A DNA stretch of 64,000 nucleotides. It comes from Desulfarculus baarsii DSM 2075 (GTDB lineage Bacteria; Desulfobacterota; Desulfarculia; Desulfarculales; Desulfarculaceae). The notes below the pieces were generated by a model, which worked only from the letters and a program-made list of their open reading frames with translations, made no database searches and was not told where the DNA came from. Below, one piece after another: positions 16,893-26,182 of the stretch. How positions within the stretch are numbered: position 1 is the stretch's first letter; each line of letters opens with the position of its first letter. A program made the translations under genes and the position numbers. The stretch spans positions 2,135,501 through 2,199,500 of the forward strand of contig NC_014365.1 of the NCBI RefSeq assembly GCF_000143965.1. Direction: 5' to 3'.

Positions 16893-17507
16893 CTATTTCT
16901 CCAGCACTTCGGCCTTTTCGATGACCACCGACTCCAGGGGCACGTCGGAGTGATGGCCCTTGTTGCCGGTCTTGACCGCGCCGATTTTGTCGACCACGTC
17001 CTGGCCCTCGACGACCTTGCCAAAGACGGCGTAACCCCAGCCGTCGGGCGTCTTGGCGGTGTGGTCGAGGAACTCGTTGTCGGCCAGATTGATGAAGAAC
17101 TGGCAGGTGGCGCTGTCGGGGATCTGGGTGCGGGCCATGGACAGGCTGTAGTGGGTGTTCTTCAGGCCGTTGTCGGCCTCGTTCTTGATGGGCTTGTCGG
17201 TGGCCTTCATGCCCATGTCGGCGCGCAGGCCGCCGCCCTGGATCACGAAGCCGGGCACCACGCGGTGAAAGACCGTGCCGGCGTAATGGCCCTTGTTGAC
17301 GTAATTAAGAAAGTTCTGCACCGTGATCGGGGCCTTGTCGGGGTAAAGCTCGATTACGATGTCGCCCATGCTGGTGGTGAATTTGACCATCGGATTTTCT
17401 CCCTGCCGGACCTGGGCCGAGGCCACGCCGGCGCTGATGCAAAAGGCCGCGACAACGGCCGCCAGAATCGCCAGGCCCAAGCGGCGGGCCAGGGAATTTC
17501 GCCTCAT
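16893..17507 (-). CDS. Cyclophilin-type peptidyl-prolyl isomerase, exported
   Basis: A 204-residue protein with a signal peptide (about residues 1-31, ending VASAQ) and a full cyclophilin domain: [54 protein letters not shown] and [19 protein letters not shown]. The Arg and Phe of FHRV and the QFFIN motif mark an active prolyl isomerase, acting in the periplasm. The ATG at 17507 follows GGGGGAGCG. Two bases separate it from nth downstream. Confidence 0.94.
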   Translation of the reverse strand: MRRNSLARRLGLAILAAVVAAFCISAGVASAQVRQGENPMVKFTTSMGDIVIELYPDKAPITVQNFLNYVNKGHYAGTVFHRVVPGFVIQGGGLRADMGMKATDKPIKNEADNGLKNTHYSLSMARTQIPDSATCQFFINLADNEFLDHTAKTPDGWGYAVFGKVVEGQDVVDKIGAVKTGNKGHHSDVPLESVVIEKAEVLEK

Positions 17508-17599
17508 TTTCGCTCCCCCGTCAAAGTGCGGCCGGCGGTCGGATGAGCCGCCGGCCAGCAAAGTATAACAAACGCTCGGGGCCAACGCCCGGCGAGCGA

Positions 17600-19357
17600 T
17601 CAAAATTCCTCGAACCCCTCCAACTCGACGCCCTCGAAGAAATCGTCCGACGACGAGGCCTTGGCCGCCGATTTGGCCGGAGCGGCCTTGGCCGCCGGCT
17701 TGGCGGCTGGTTTGGCCGCTGGGCGATGGGTCATCGGCCGCGCGGCCGCCACCGGGGCCGGCTTGGTCGGCTTTTTCTTGGCCGCCGCCAAAGGCTGGCC
17801 CTCGAAATTGACCTTGAAGCCGGCCATCTGCTGGCGCATCACATCGGCGGCCGAGGCCATCTCCTCGCTGGCCGAAGCGGCCTCCTCGACCAAGGCGGCG
17901 TTTTGCTGCACGCCCTGGTCCATCTGGGCCACGGCCTTGTTGACTTCCTCGATGCCCATGGCCTGCTCTTGGATGGCCGCGTCGATCTCGCCGGCGATGT
18001 CGGCCACGTTCTGAACGTTGGCGATGATCTCGGTCAGCAGTCGGCCGCTCTCGGTGACCAGTTGATTGCCCTGTTCGACCTTGACCACGCTATCGGTGAT
18101 CAGCCCCTGAATCTCCTTGGCCGCGGTGGCGCTACGCCCGGCCAGGTTGCGCACTTCTCCGGCCACCACGGCGAAGCCACGGCCGGCCTCGCCAGCCCGG
18201 GCCGCCTCCACGGCGGCGTTGAGGGCCAGCAGATTGGTCTGGAAGGCGATCTCGTTGACGACGTTGATAATCTCGCTGATCTTCTTGCTGGATTCGCTGA
18301 CGGCGGCCATGGCCTCGATGGTCCGCTGGACGACCTGCCCGCCCTCCTGGGCCATGTGGGCGGTTTTCTGGGCCATCTGGTTGGCCTGGCGGGCGTGGTC
18401 GGCCTCCTGCTTGACCGAGCTGGTCATTTCTTCCATGGCGCTGGCCGTCTCCTCGATGGCCGAGGCCTGCTGCTGCACCCGCTCGCTGAGATCCTGGTTG
18501 CCCTGGCTGATCTCCATGGTCGATTGGCTGACCACGTCGGTGGACTGGCGCACCTGGACGATGATGTCGTGGAGCTTTTCCACGAAACGGTTGAATTCGG
18601 CGGCCAACACGCCGATCTCGTCCTTGGACATGACCTCCATGCGGGCGGTCAGGTCGCCCTGGCCTTGGGCGATGTCCTTGATCATGGCCACGGTCTTTTT
18701 CAGCGGCGTGGTCACAGAGCGGGCCAACATCAGGCTGGCCAGCACGGTAAGGGCGAAAATAATGGCCACCACGCCCACGATGATCATCGTCAGATGGCCG
18801 ATCTGCTCCTCCACGTCGTCAACGTAGATGCCGCTGCCCACCAGCCACTGCCAGGCGGGGATGGCCTGGATGTAGGAGACCTTGTCCACCGCCTTGTCGG
18901 CGCCGGGCTTGGTCCATTTGTAATCGACAAAGCCCTTGCCCGCCGACTTGGCCAGGCTGACCATCTCGGCGAAAAAGGCCTTGCCGTCGGCGTCCTTGAT
19001 GCCAGCGGTCGGCTTGCCGATCAAATCCTTGCTGAACGGATGCATCAACATCACGCCGTCAAGGTCGTTGATCCAGAAATAGTCGTTGGTTTCGTAGCGC
19101 AGCTCGCGCAGCACGTCCAGGGTCATTTTCTGGGCCTGATCCCTGGTCAGTTTGCCGTCGGCCTCCTGTTTGACGAAGTATTCGGCCACCGAGACCGCCG
19201 TCTCCACCACGTGACGGGTTTTGAGCCGTTTTTCGTCGTAGATGGAGTCGGACACCTTGGGGATGACCCAGACATAAGTCAGGGCCATGACCATGGCCGC
19301 GCCCAGGGCCAGGGTGACGATTTTCGCGCCCATGGATTTGCCTATGGAAAAACTCAT
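17600..19357 (-). CDS. Methyl-accepting chemotaxis protein with a single Cache sensor
   Basis: The 585-residue receptor has an N-terminal membrane span (about residues 10-30), a periplasmic single-Cache domain ([18 protein letters not shown], then [13 protein letters not shown]), a second span (about 185-205), a HAMP domain, and a signalling domain whose hairpin tip reads [20 protein letters not shown]. An Ala/Lys/Pro-rich linker of about 40 residues leads to the terminal GFEEF, which fits the CheR-tethering pentapeptide pattern x-[HFYW]-x2-[HFYW]. Small organic acids are common ligands of this Cache type. No che genes are adjacent. Confidence 0.93.
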   Translation of the reverse strand: MSFSIGKSMGAKIVTLALGAAMVMALTYVWVIPKVSDSIYDEKRLKTRHVVETAVSVAEYFVKQEADGKLTRDQAQKMTLDVLRELRYETNDYFWINDLDGVMLMHPFSKDLIGKPTAGIKDADGKAFFAEMVSLAKSAGKGFVDYKWTKPGADKAVDKVSYIQAIPAWQWLVGSGIYVDDVEEQIGHLTMIIVGVVAIIFALTVLASLMLARSVTTPLKKTVAMIKDIAQGQGDLTARMEVMSKDEIGVLAAEFNRFVEKLHDIIVQVRQSTDVVSQSTMEISQGNQDLSERVQQQASAIEETASAMEEMTSSVKQEADHARQANQMAQKTAHMAQEGGQVVQRTIEAMAAVSESSKKISEIINVVNEIAFQTNLLALNAAVEAARAGEAGRGFAVVAGEVRNLAGRSATAAKEIQGLITDSVVKVEQGNQLVTESGRLLTEIIANVQNVADIAGEIDAAIQEQAMGIEEVNKAVAQMDQGVQQNAALVEEAASASEEMASAADVMRQQMAGFKVNFEGQPLAAAKKKPTKPAPVAAARPMTHRPAAKPAAKPAAKAAPAKSAAKASSSDDFFEGVELEGFEEF

Positions 19358-19532
19358 ATCCCCTCCCCGGGTCGATGTACGCGCGTCGTGTCGCTTTCCA
19401 AGCCGCCCATCGCCGTGTAGAACCGCAGCCGGCGACCAACGCCGACGTCACGGACTTATCGGCGTCCGTGAGGATATTATGAAACAATCCGTCGCGGGGC
19501 GGCAAAAAACATTGGCCTCCCCCGCCGGCGCT

Positions 19533-20195
19533 TCACAAAATGACCATCTGGGAGATCTGGCGGATAACCGCCGCCGGCGAATCCACCACGTGCAGCAGGT
19601 CCATGTCCTCGGGGCTGATCATGCCGTGGCCCTTGAGCACGGTGTCCATCCACTGCACCAGTCCGCCCCAGTATTGGCTGCCCATCAAAAACACCGGGAA
19701 GGGCCGGATACGATGGGTCTGGATCAGGGTCAGGGCCTCGGCCAACTCGTCGAGGGTGCCAAAACCGCCGGGCATGACCACGTAGGCCACCGAGTGCTTG
19801 ACAAACATGACCTTACGCACGAAAAAGTAGCGGAAATCCAGGCGCACGTTGGCGTACGGGTTGGGTTTTTGCTCGAAGGGCAGCTCGATGTTGAGGCCCA
19901 CCGAGTGGCCGCCGGCCTCGGATGCGCCCTTGTTGGCCGCCTCCATCACCCCGCCGCCGCCGCCGGTGATCACCGAAAAGCCGGCCTCGACCAGCAGCCG
20001 GCCCATCTCCTCGGCCTGCCTGTATTCGGGCGTGCCGGGCTTGGAGCGCGCCGAGCCGAAGACGCTGACGCCCTTGGGTATTTCGCCCAGGGTGTCGATG
20101 CCGTCGACGAACTCGCTCATGATCCGAAACATGCGCCACGACTCCTTGGCCGACAGCGCATCGACAACGTATTGATTTTCACCGCGCTCTTTCAT
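19533..20195 (-). CDS. LOG-family (TIGR00730) nucleotide-binding protein
   Basis: The protein of about 220 residues is a Rossmann fold with KGVSVFGSARSKPG, the glycine stretch ITGGGGGVMEAANKGA and PGGFGTLDELAEALTLIQ, the PGGxGTxxE signature. LOG proteins cleave the N-glycosidic bond of purine nucleoside monophosphates, including N6-modified AMP. The ATG at 20195 follows GGAGACGG; a GTG at 20213 after GAGGCGGGG is an alternative. It diverges from the beta-CASP nuclease gene. Confidence 0.9.
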   Translation of the reverse strand: MKERGENQYVVDALSAKESWRMFRIMSEFVDGIDTLGEIPKGVSVFGSARSKPGTPEYRQAEEMGRLLVEAGFSVITGGGGGVMEAANKGASEAGGHSVGLNIELPFEQKPNPYANVRLDFRYFFVRKVMFVKHSVAYVVMPGGFGTLDELAEALTLIQTHRIRPFPVFLMGSQYWGGLVQWMDTVLKGHGMISPEDMDLLHVVDSPAAVIRQISQMVIL

Positions 20196-20247
20196 CCAAG
20201 CCGTCTCCGTCACCGCCCCGCCTCGCCGGCTGGCGGCCAGATGTATG

Positions 20248-20276
20248 TTGAATCAAGACCTTGCAAGCTATATTAT
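20248..20276 (+). promoter_or_regulatory. Predicted sigma-70 promoter of the beta-CASP/radical SAM/RNase G operon
   Basis: TTGAAT (20248-20253) and TATTAT (20271-20276) have a 17-base spacer in the AT-rich divergent region, about 90 bases before the first gene. Confidence 0.55.
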
Positions 20277-20367
20277 TAGCGTCCATTAGTATTTGGAAAT
20301 TCCACCACCGTGTCAATAGCGGCCGGCCCCTTTTGCCTGGCTCCTTCTTGGCCCAGCGGAGACGATC

Positions 20368-22005
20368 ATGCAGATTACTTGCCTCGGCGCGACGCGCACC
20401 GTCACCGGTTCGTCATTTCTGGTCGAACTGGACGATCAGACGTGCTTTCTGGTCGATTGCGGACTTTTCCAGGGCGGCCGCCAGATAGAACAACGCAACT
20501 GGGACATCAGCGACCATCGGCCCCAGGACATCAAGGCCATCTACATCACCCACGCCCACATCGATCACTCGGGCCTGGTTCCCCGCCTGACCCGCCAAGG
20601 TTACAACGGCCCCATCTACGCCACCAAGGCCACCAGCGAGCTGCTCAAGATCCTCTGGCTGGACTCGGCCCACATCCAGCAGATGGAGGCCCAGTGGCAA
20701 TCGCGCAAAAACAAGCGCGTCGGCCGCAAGGACATCGAGCCGCTCTACGAAACCGTCGACGCCGAGGCGGCCATCGCCCTGATCCGCCCCGTGGAGATGA
20801 ACGCGCCCCTGGAGCTGATTCCCGGCGTGACCAGCACCTTTGTCTCGGCTGGCCACATCCTGGGCGCGGCCAGCCTGCATCTGTCGCTCCAGGCCGCCGA
20901 CGGCGCGCACAACGTGGGCTTTTCCGGCGACGTGGGCCGCCAAAAACAGCTCATCGTGCCCGACCCCGAGATCATGCCCCGGGTCGACACGCTCTTCATG
21001 GAGACCACCTACGGCCAGCGTCTGCACAAATCCATCGCCGACAGCGAAAAAGAACTCATGGACGTCATCACCCAGGCCTTCAAAGAGGGCGGCCGGGTGG
21101 TGATCCCCTCCTTCGCCGTCGAGCGGACCCAAGAGCTGATCTACGTCATGGCCCAGGCCTACCGCGACGGCAAATGGCCCGGCGAAATGCCGGTTTATCT
21201 CGACTCGCCCCTGGCCATCAAGGCCACCCAGATCTTCCGCGACCACCCCGAGTTTTTTGACGACGAGACCAAGGCCATCCTGGACAGCGGCCAGCGCCCG
21301 CTCAACTTCCCCTTTCTCACGCCCACGCCCAGCACCCAGGAAAGCCAGGCCATCAACGACAAAAAAGGGCCCATGGTCATCATCGCCGGCAACGGCATGA
21401 GCACCGCCGGCCGCATCAAGCACCACCTCAAGCACAACCTGTGGCGCAGCGATTGCCACGTGGTCATCGTCGGCTTCCAGGCCCAGGGCTCAACCGGCCG
21501 CCAGTTGGTCGACGGGGCCGACACGGTCAAGATCTTCCGCGAGGACGTGGAGGTGCGCGCCAAAATCCACACCATCGGCGGTTTTTCGGCCCACGCCGAT
21601 CAGGCCGAGTTGCTGACCTGGCTGGAGCCCCAGATCCACGACGGCCTGTGCGTCAACTTGATCCACGGCGAGGAGCTGCAATCGCTGGGTTTCGCCAAGG
21701 TGGCGCAAAAGCGCTTTCCCAACGCCCACTTCCACGTGCCAAAGTGGAAAGAGGTTATCCGCGTCACGCCCTTTGCCGAGGTCGCGCCGCTGCCCGTCGA
21801 GGAGTTCCCCGAGCCCGCGGCGCGCCTGGCCATGCCCCAGCGCCGGGCCATGGTCGCCGAGGTGCGCCAGTTGCGCGACCGCCTCGACGAGGTCATGCTC
21901 GAAATCCTCACCGGCGAGCGCGACCTGGATCAGCGGCAAATCGAGGCCCTGCGCCAGGTCGTCGAAGGGGCCGAGGCGGCCCTGGCCCAGTGGGAGGCCG
22001 CCTGA
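20368..22005 (+). CDS. Metallo-beta-lactamase/beta-CASP RNA nuclease
   Basis: The 545-residue protein has the HxHxDH zinc motif in THAHIDHSGLVPRL, a second His in SAGHILGAASLHL, a beta-CASP region (RVVIPSFAVERTQELIY, GNGMSTAGRIKHHL) and an RMMBL end (IGGFSAHADQAELLTWL, then NLIHGEELQS). This is the YsfA/TTHA0252 type of endoribonuclease related to CPSF73. A C-terminal helical extension of about 75 residues follows the core. The next gene begins three bases after its stop, and RNase G follows that, suggesting an RNA-processing operon. Confidence 0.94.
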   Translation: MQITCLGATRTVTGSSFLVELDDQTCFLVDCGLFQGGRQIEQRNWDISDHRPQDIKAIYITHAHIDHSGLVPRLTRQGYNGPIYATKATSELLKILWLDSAHIQQMEAQWQSRKNKRVGRKDIEPLYETVDAEAAIALIRPVEMNAPLELIPGVTSTFVSAGHILGAASLHLSLQAADGAHNVGFSGDVGRQKQLIVPDPEIMPRVDTLFMETTYGQRLHKSIADSEKELMDVITQAFKEGGRVVIPSFAVERTQELIYVMAQAYRDGKWPGEMPVYLDSPLAIKATQIFRDHPEFFDDETKAILDSGQRPLNFPFLTPTPSTQESQAINDKKGPMVIIAGNGMSTAGRIKHHLKHNLWRSDCHVVIVGFQAQGSTGRQLVDGADTVKIFREDVEVRAKIHTIGGFSAHADQAELLTWLEPQIHDGLCVNLIHGEELQSLGFAKVAQKRFPNAHFHVPKWKEVIRVTPFAEVAPLPVEEFPEPAARLAMPQRRAMVAEVRQLRDRLDEVMLEILTGERDLDQRQIEALRQVVEGAEAALAQWEAA

Positions 22006-22008
22006 ACC

Positions 22009-24513
22009 GTGCAACGCGATCAAATCATCAGCGCCGTGGAAAAGCCTGGCCGCTATACCGGCGGCGAGGCCTTCAGCGTGATCAAGGACCACGGTCAAGT
22101 AAAGTTGACCATGGCCCTGGCCTTTCCCGAGGTCTATGAAATCGCCATGAGCCATCAGGGGCTCAAGGTGCTCTACGACCAGCTGGCCGGCCGGCCCGAC
22201 GTGGCCGCCGAGCGGGTCTTTTGCCCCTGGACCGACCTGATGGACCTGCTGGAGCAAACCGGCCAGGCCCCCTGGTCGCTGGAAAGCGGCGCGGCCCTGG
22301 GCTCGTTCGACGTGATCGGCTTTTCGTTGCAATACGAGCTGACCTACGCCAACCTGCTGCACATGCTGCGCCTGGCCGGCGTGCCCCTGCGCCGCGACCG
22401 ACGCGGGCCAGAGCACCCGTTGGTCATCGCCGGCGGGCCCTGCGCGGTCAACCCCGAACCGCTGGCCGACTTTCTCGACATCGTGGCCGTGGGCGACGGC
22501 GAGCGGCTGATCCACCAGATCTGCGACCTTGTCATCGCCGCCAAGGAGCAAAGCTGGCCGCGCCAAGAGCTTTATCGCCGGGCCGCCGCCATCGAGGGCC
22601 TCTATGTCCCGGCCCTTTACGAACCCATATATCAAGACGGCCGCCTCGTGACGGTGCGCGCCGTCGACGCCGCCGCGCCGGCCAGGGTCAAGCGGCGCAT
22701 CGAGCCCGACCTGGGCGCCTTCGCCCCGCCCCAGCGGCCCGTCCTGCCGGCGGTCAAGCCCGTGCACGACCGCCTGGGCGTGGAGATCGCCCGCGGCTGC
22801 ACCAGGGGTTGCCGCTTCTGCCAGGCCGGGTTCATCTATCGGCCGGTGCGCGAGCGCCCGCTGGGGCAAGCCTTGAATGCGGCCCTGGAGGGCCTGGCCT
22901 GCACGGGCATGGAGGAACTGGCCCTTTTGTCGCTGTCGGCCGGCGATTACAGCGCCATCGAGCCGCTGGCCCGGGCGCTGATGGACGCCTGCGAGCCGCT
23001 GAAGGTTAGCCTGAGCCTGCCGTCGCTGCGCGTCGATTCGCTGAGCCAGGAGCTCATCGCCCAGATCAAGCGCGTGCGCAAGACCGGCTTCACCCTGGCC
23101 CCCGAGGCCGGTAGCGAGCACATGCGCCGGCGCATCAACAAAGACCTGACCGAGGAGCAGATCCTGGACACGGCCCGCCTGGTTTATGGCCTGGGCTGGA
23201 ACCTGATCAAGCTCTATTTCATGATCGGCCTGCCCGGCGAAAGCGATTCCGACGTGGAGGCCATCGGCCAGTTGGCCCGCCAAGTGGCCCAACAGGCCCT
23301 GGCCGCCGGCCGCGGCCGGGGCAAAAAACCCCTGGTCCACGCCAGCATCGGCATCTTCGTGCCCAAGCCCCACACGCCCTTCCAGTGGGAGGGCCAGCTC
23401 GATCTGGCCCAGGCCGAACAACGCCTGCGCCTGGCCAAGGCCAGCCTGGGCGACAGCCGTCTGCGCGCCAAGTGGAACGACGCGCGCCTTTCGGTGCTGG
23501 AGGGCGTGTTGGCCCGAGGCGACCGCCGGCTTTCGCGGGTGCTGGAGCTTGTCGTGGCGGCCGGCTGCCGCTTCGATGGCTGGAGCGAGCATCTGAACTT
23601 CACGGCCTGGCTGGCGGCCATGGAGGACGCCGGCCTGACGCTGGAGGAATACCTGCGGCCCAGGGGCCTGGACGAGGCCCTGCCCTGGGATCACATCGAC
23701 GTGGGCGTGGGCCGCGACTATCTGCTGGCCGAGCGGGAAAAGGCCGTCACCGGCCAGGCCACGGCCGATTGTCGCGGCGGCAAGTGCGGGGCCTGCGGGG
23801 TCTGCGACTTCAAGGAAATTCGCCCCCGCCTGACCGACGAAAAGCTGCCCGCGCCGGTCGGCCCCGCCGCCGCGCCCGAGGGCGAGGAGCGCTTCAAATA
23901 TCGCTATCGCCTGGAAAAAACCGGCCCGGCCCGTTTTCTGGGCCATCTGGAGATGATGACCCAACTGGCCCGGGCCTTCCGTCGGTCCGGCGCGCCCCTG
24001 GCCCATTCGCGGGGCTTTCACCCCCAGGCCCAGGTCAAGGCCTGCTCGGCCCTGCCCCTGGGCGTGGAAAGCTTGGTGGAGGTCATCGAGATCACCACCT
24101 TGCGGCCCATCGACCCCGTGGCCCTGGCCGAGCGGGTCAACCAAACCATGCCCCAGGGCATGCGCCTGGCTGACGGCCGCGCCGCCCGCCCCGGCGACAA
24201 TCTGGCCGAGCCCGATCTGGTGGGCTACCAGATCGACCCGCCCCGGCCGCTGGATCCGGCCCGCCTGAGCGCCTTCGCCCAGGCCCCGGAGTTCTTTTAC
24301 GCCCGAATTACACCCAAGGGACGCCGGGATATTGATTTCAAGGCCACCATCCGTAAACTTGAGCTGGACGAAAACCGCCTGCTCCTGGAGGTGGGCCGTC
24401 AGGGTGGCCGGCCCAAACCGGCCGAGGTGTTGGAGGCCGTCTTCGGCCTGGAAAAAAACCTGGCCTGTCGGGCCAGGGCGCTGAAAACCCTAGCCAAGTG
24501 GGGAGACAACTAA
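22009..24513 (+). CDS. TIGR03960-type radical SAM protein fused to a DUF2344 domain
   Basis: The 834-residue protein starts with GTG. The N-terminal about 250 residues resemble a B12-binding-like domain, followed by a radical SAM core with the cluster motif GCTRGCRFCQAG near residue 265 and SIGIFVPKPHTPFQWEGQ. A Cys knot (DCRGGKCGACGVCDF) leads into a C-terminal DUF2344 domain (YRLEKTGPARFLGHLEMM, RSGAPLAHSRGFHPQ). In many bacteria these modules are separate or fused and sit beside RNase G, as here. The substrate is unknown; an RNA or ribosome-associated modification is an inference from context. Confidence 0.92.
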   Translation: MQRDQIISAVEKPGRYTGGEAFSVIKDHGQVKLTMALAFPEVYEIAMSHQGLKVLYDQLAGRPDVAAERVFCPWTDLMDLLEQTGQAPWSLESGAALGSFDVIGFSLQYELTYANLLHMLRLAGVPLRRDRRGPEHPLVIAGGPCAVNPEPLADFLDIVAVGDGERLIHQICDLVIAAKEQSWPRQELYRRAAAIEGLYVPALYEPIYQDGRLVTVRAVDAAAPARVKRRIEPDLGAFAPPQRPVLPAVKPVHDRLGVEIARGCTRGCRFCQAGFIYRPVRERPLGQALNAALEGLACTGMEELALLSLSAGDYSAIEPLARALMDACEPLKVSLSLPSLRVDSLSQELIAQIKRVRKTGFTLAPEAGSEHMRRRINKDLTEEQILDTARLVYGLGWNLIKLYFMIGLPGESDSDVEAIGQLARQVAQQALAAGRGRGKKPLVHASIGIFVPKPHTPFQWEGQLDLAQAEQRLRLAKASLGDSRLRAKWNDARLSVLEGVLARGDRRLSRVLELVVAAGCRFDGWSEHLNFTAWLAAMEDAGLTLEEYLRPRGLDEALPWDHIDVGVGRDYLLAEREKAVTGQATADCRGGKCGACGVCDFKEIRPRLTDEKLPAPVGPAAAPEGEERFKYRYRLEKTGPARFLGHLEMMTQLARAFRRSGAPLAHSRGFHPQAQVKACSALPLGVESLVEVIEITTLRPIDPVALAERVNQTMPQGMRLADGRAARPGDNLAEPDLVGYQIDPPRPLDPARLSAFAQAPEFFYARITPKGRRDIDFKATIRKLELDENRLLLEVGRQGGRPKPAEVLEAVFGLEKNLACRARALKTLAKWGDN

Positions 24514-24514
24514 G

Positions 24515-26032
24515 GTGTCCGCCACGCTGCTCATCAACGCCCGGTCGTACGAAACCCGCGTGGCGCTTTTGGAAAACGGCCACTGCGTGGAGGTCTACAC
24601 CGAACGGCACAAACACGGCTCGTTGGCCGGCAATATTTATCTGGGCCGCGTGGCCCGGGTCTTGCCCGGCATGCAAGCGGCCTTTGTCGATATCGGCCTG
24701 CCCAAGGCCGCCTTTCTCTATGTGGGCGACGTGCGCCCCGACGTCAGCTTCGACGAATACCTGGCCCCCGGCGCCTATCCCGACGAGCCCGAAGACGTGG
24801 CCCAGGGCGGAGTCGCCGCCGAACAGGGCCAGGTGCGCATCGAGCAGATGCTCCAGCAGGGTCAGGAGCTGATGGTCCAAGTGGCCAAGGAGCCCCTGGG
24901 CAGCAAGGGCGCGCGCATCACCACCCACATCACCCTGCCCGGCCACAACCTGGTGCTGATGCCCACGCTCAACCACATCGGCGTCAGCCGACGCATCGCC
25001 GACGAGGATGAGCGCAATCGCCTGCGTCAGATCATCGAACAGATGGCCCCCGGCGGCTACGGCTTCATCGCCCGCACGGCCAGCGAAAACCAAGAGCCCG
25101 ACAAGCTGCGCGCCGAGATGGATTTTCTGGTCTCGCTGTGGGAGTCGATCCTGCTGCGCCGGGGCCGGGCCATGGTGCCCAACATGCTCCACCGCGACCT
25201 TTCGGTGAGCTTGCGGGCGGTGCGCGACCTCTGCACCCGCGAGGTCGATCACATGATCATCGACTGCGAGCAAGAGTATTACGAAGTGGTGGAGTTCGTC
25301 TCCACCTTCTTGCCCCGGCTGGTGCCCTGCGTGGAGTTTTATCGCGGCCGCGAGCCCATTTTCGACGCTTATGGCGTCGAGCACGAACTGACCCGGGCCC
25401 TGGGCCGCAAGGTCTGGCTGAAATCGGGCGGCTACGTGGTCATCGAAAAGACCGAGGCCCTGACCACCATCGACGTCAACACCGGGCGCTACGTGGGCGG
25501 CCACAACCTGGAGGAAACCATCCTCAAGACCAACCTGGAGGCGGTCAAGGAGATCGCCTGCCAGATCCGCCTGCGCGACCTGGGCGGATTGATCGTCATC
25601 GATTTCATTGACATGGAAAAAGAGGCCAACCGTCTGCGCGTGGTGGAATCCCTGAAGGACGCCCTGCGCGGCGACCGCTCGAAGACCAACGTGCTGGCCA
25701 TGAGCCCGCTGGGCCTGGTGGAGATGACCCGCAAGCGGGTGCGCCAATCGCTGGGCGAAAGCCTGACGGAGCCTTGCGCCTATTGCCACGGTTCGGGCAA
25801 GATCAAGGACGCCAGCACCGTCTGTTACGAGCTTTTCCGCGAGCTGGAGCGCGAGTTGCCCCACCTGGAGGCGGCCGTGGTCCACGTGGCCGTGCACCCT
25901 AGCGTGGCCGAGATGATGCTGCAAGAAGAACGCTACGTGCTGGAGGAGCTGGAATCCAATTATGGCGTGACCATCCAGGTGGAGGCCGACCTGACCCTGC
26001 ACCGCGAGCACTACGCCATCCGCGCCGAATAA
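24515..26032 (+). CDS. rng: Ribonuclease G/E family endoribonuclease
   Basis: The 505-residue protein has an N-terminal S1 domain (HGSLAGNIYLGRVARVLPGM, then GLPKAAFLYVGDV), the 5'-sensor and the catalytic Mg-binding acids in TIDVNTGRYVGGHNLEET and GGLIVIDFIDME, and the zinc-link CAYCHGSGKI. The short length without the long C-terminal scaffold marks RNase G, which matures 16S rRNA 5' ends and cuts mRNA. It starts with GTG one base after the radical SAM gene, so the two are co-translated. Confidence 0.96.
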   Translation: MSATLLINARSYETRVALLENGHCVEVYTERHKHGSLAGNIYLGRVARVLPGMQAAFVDIGLPKAAFLYVGDVRPDVSFDEYLAPGAYPDEPEDVAQGGVAAEQGQVRIEQMLQQGQELMVQVAKEPLGSKGARITTHITLPGHNLVLMPTLNHIGVSRRIADEDERNRLRQIIEQMAPGGYGFIARTASENQEPDKLRAEMDFLVSLWESILLRRGRAMVPNMLHRDLSVSLRAVRDLCTREVDHMIIDCEQEYYEVVEFVSTFLPRLVPCVEFYRGREPIFDAYGVEHELTRALGRKVWLKSGGYVVIEKTEALTTIDVNTGRYVGGHNLEETILKTNLEAVKEIACQIRLRDLGGLIVIDFIDMEKEANRLRVVESLKDALRGDRSKTNVLAMSPLGLVEMTRKRVRQSLGESLTEPCAYCHGSGKIKDASTVCYELFRELERELPHLEAAVVHVAVHPSVAEMMLQEERYVLEELESNYGVTIQVEADLTLHREHYAIRAE

Positions 26033-26038
26033 ATCTCG

Positions 26039-26069
26039 CCCCGGCCGAGCCGCCGCGCTCTGGCCGGGG
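26039..26069 (+). terminator. GC-rich hairpin after rng
   Basis: CCCCGGCC (26039-26046) pairs with GGCCGGGG (26062-26069) just after the RNase G stop. No T-tract follows, so termination efficiency is uncertain. Confidence 0.4.
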
Positions 26070-26098
26070 TCGATCCGCGCCCCATCGGAGCGACATAA

Positions 26099-26115
26099 TA
26101 GCTACATGCTAGCTA
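26099..26115. promoter_or_regulatory. Inverted repeat, candidate operator of the XRE-cupin regulator
   Basis: TAGCTA-CATGC-TAGCTA is a perfect 6-5-6 inverted repeat eight bases upstream of the -35 box of the acyl-CoA dehydrogenase promoter. The same architecture and core (GCTACAT..TAGC) occurs at 32615-32631 in front of the XRE-cupin gene. A partial direct repeat (TAGCTACATTC) overlaps its right side. Confidence 0.55.
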
Positions 26116-26122
26116 CATTCCC

Positions 26123-26151
26123 TTGACGTCGCCGCCGCGATTGCATATCGT
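26123..26151 (+). promoter_or_regulatory. Predicted promoter of the acyl-CoA dehydrogenase gene
   Basis: TTGACG (26123-26128) and TATCGT (26146-26151) have a 17-base spacer and lie 32 bases before the start codon, immediately downstream of the inverted repeat. Confidence 0.45.
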
Positions 26152-26182
26152 ACCTAGAGCGGATCAAACCGGGGAGGCGACG

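Noticed and set aside
17543-19420. 625-codon plus-strand frame
   Set aside because: Antisense of the chemoreceptor gene; repetitive His/Gly/Leu composition results from GC-rich codons read backwards.
20268-20279. GCTA-TATTAT-TAGC as another XRE-cupin site
   Set aside because: Arms are only four bases and the spacer is six; it is better explained by the -10 box TATTAT.
21490-24144. 884-codon minus-strand frame
   Set aside because: It is the antisense shadow of the beta-CASP and radical SAM genes, rich in His/Gly/Gln without motifs.
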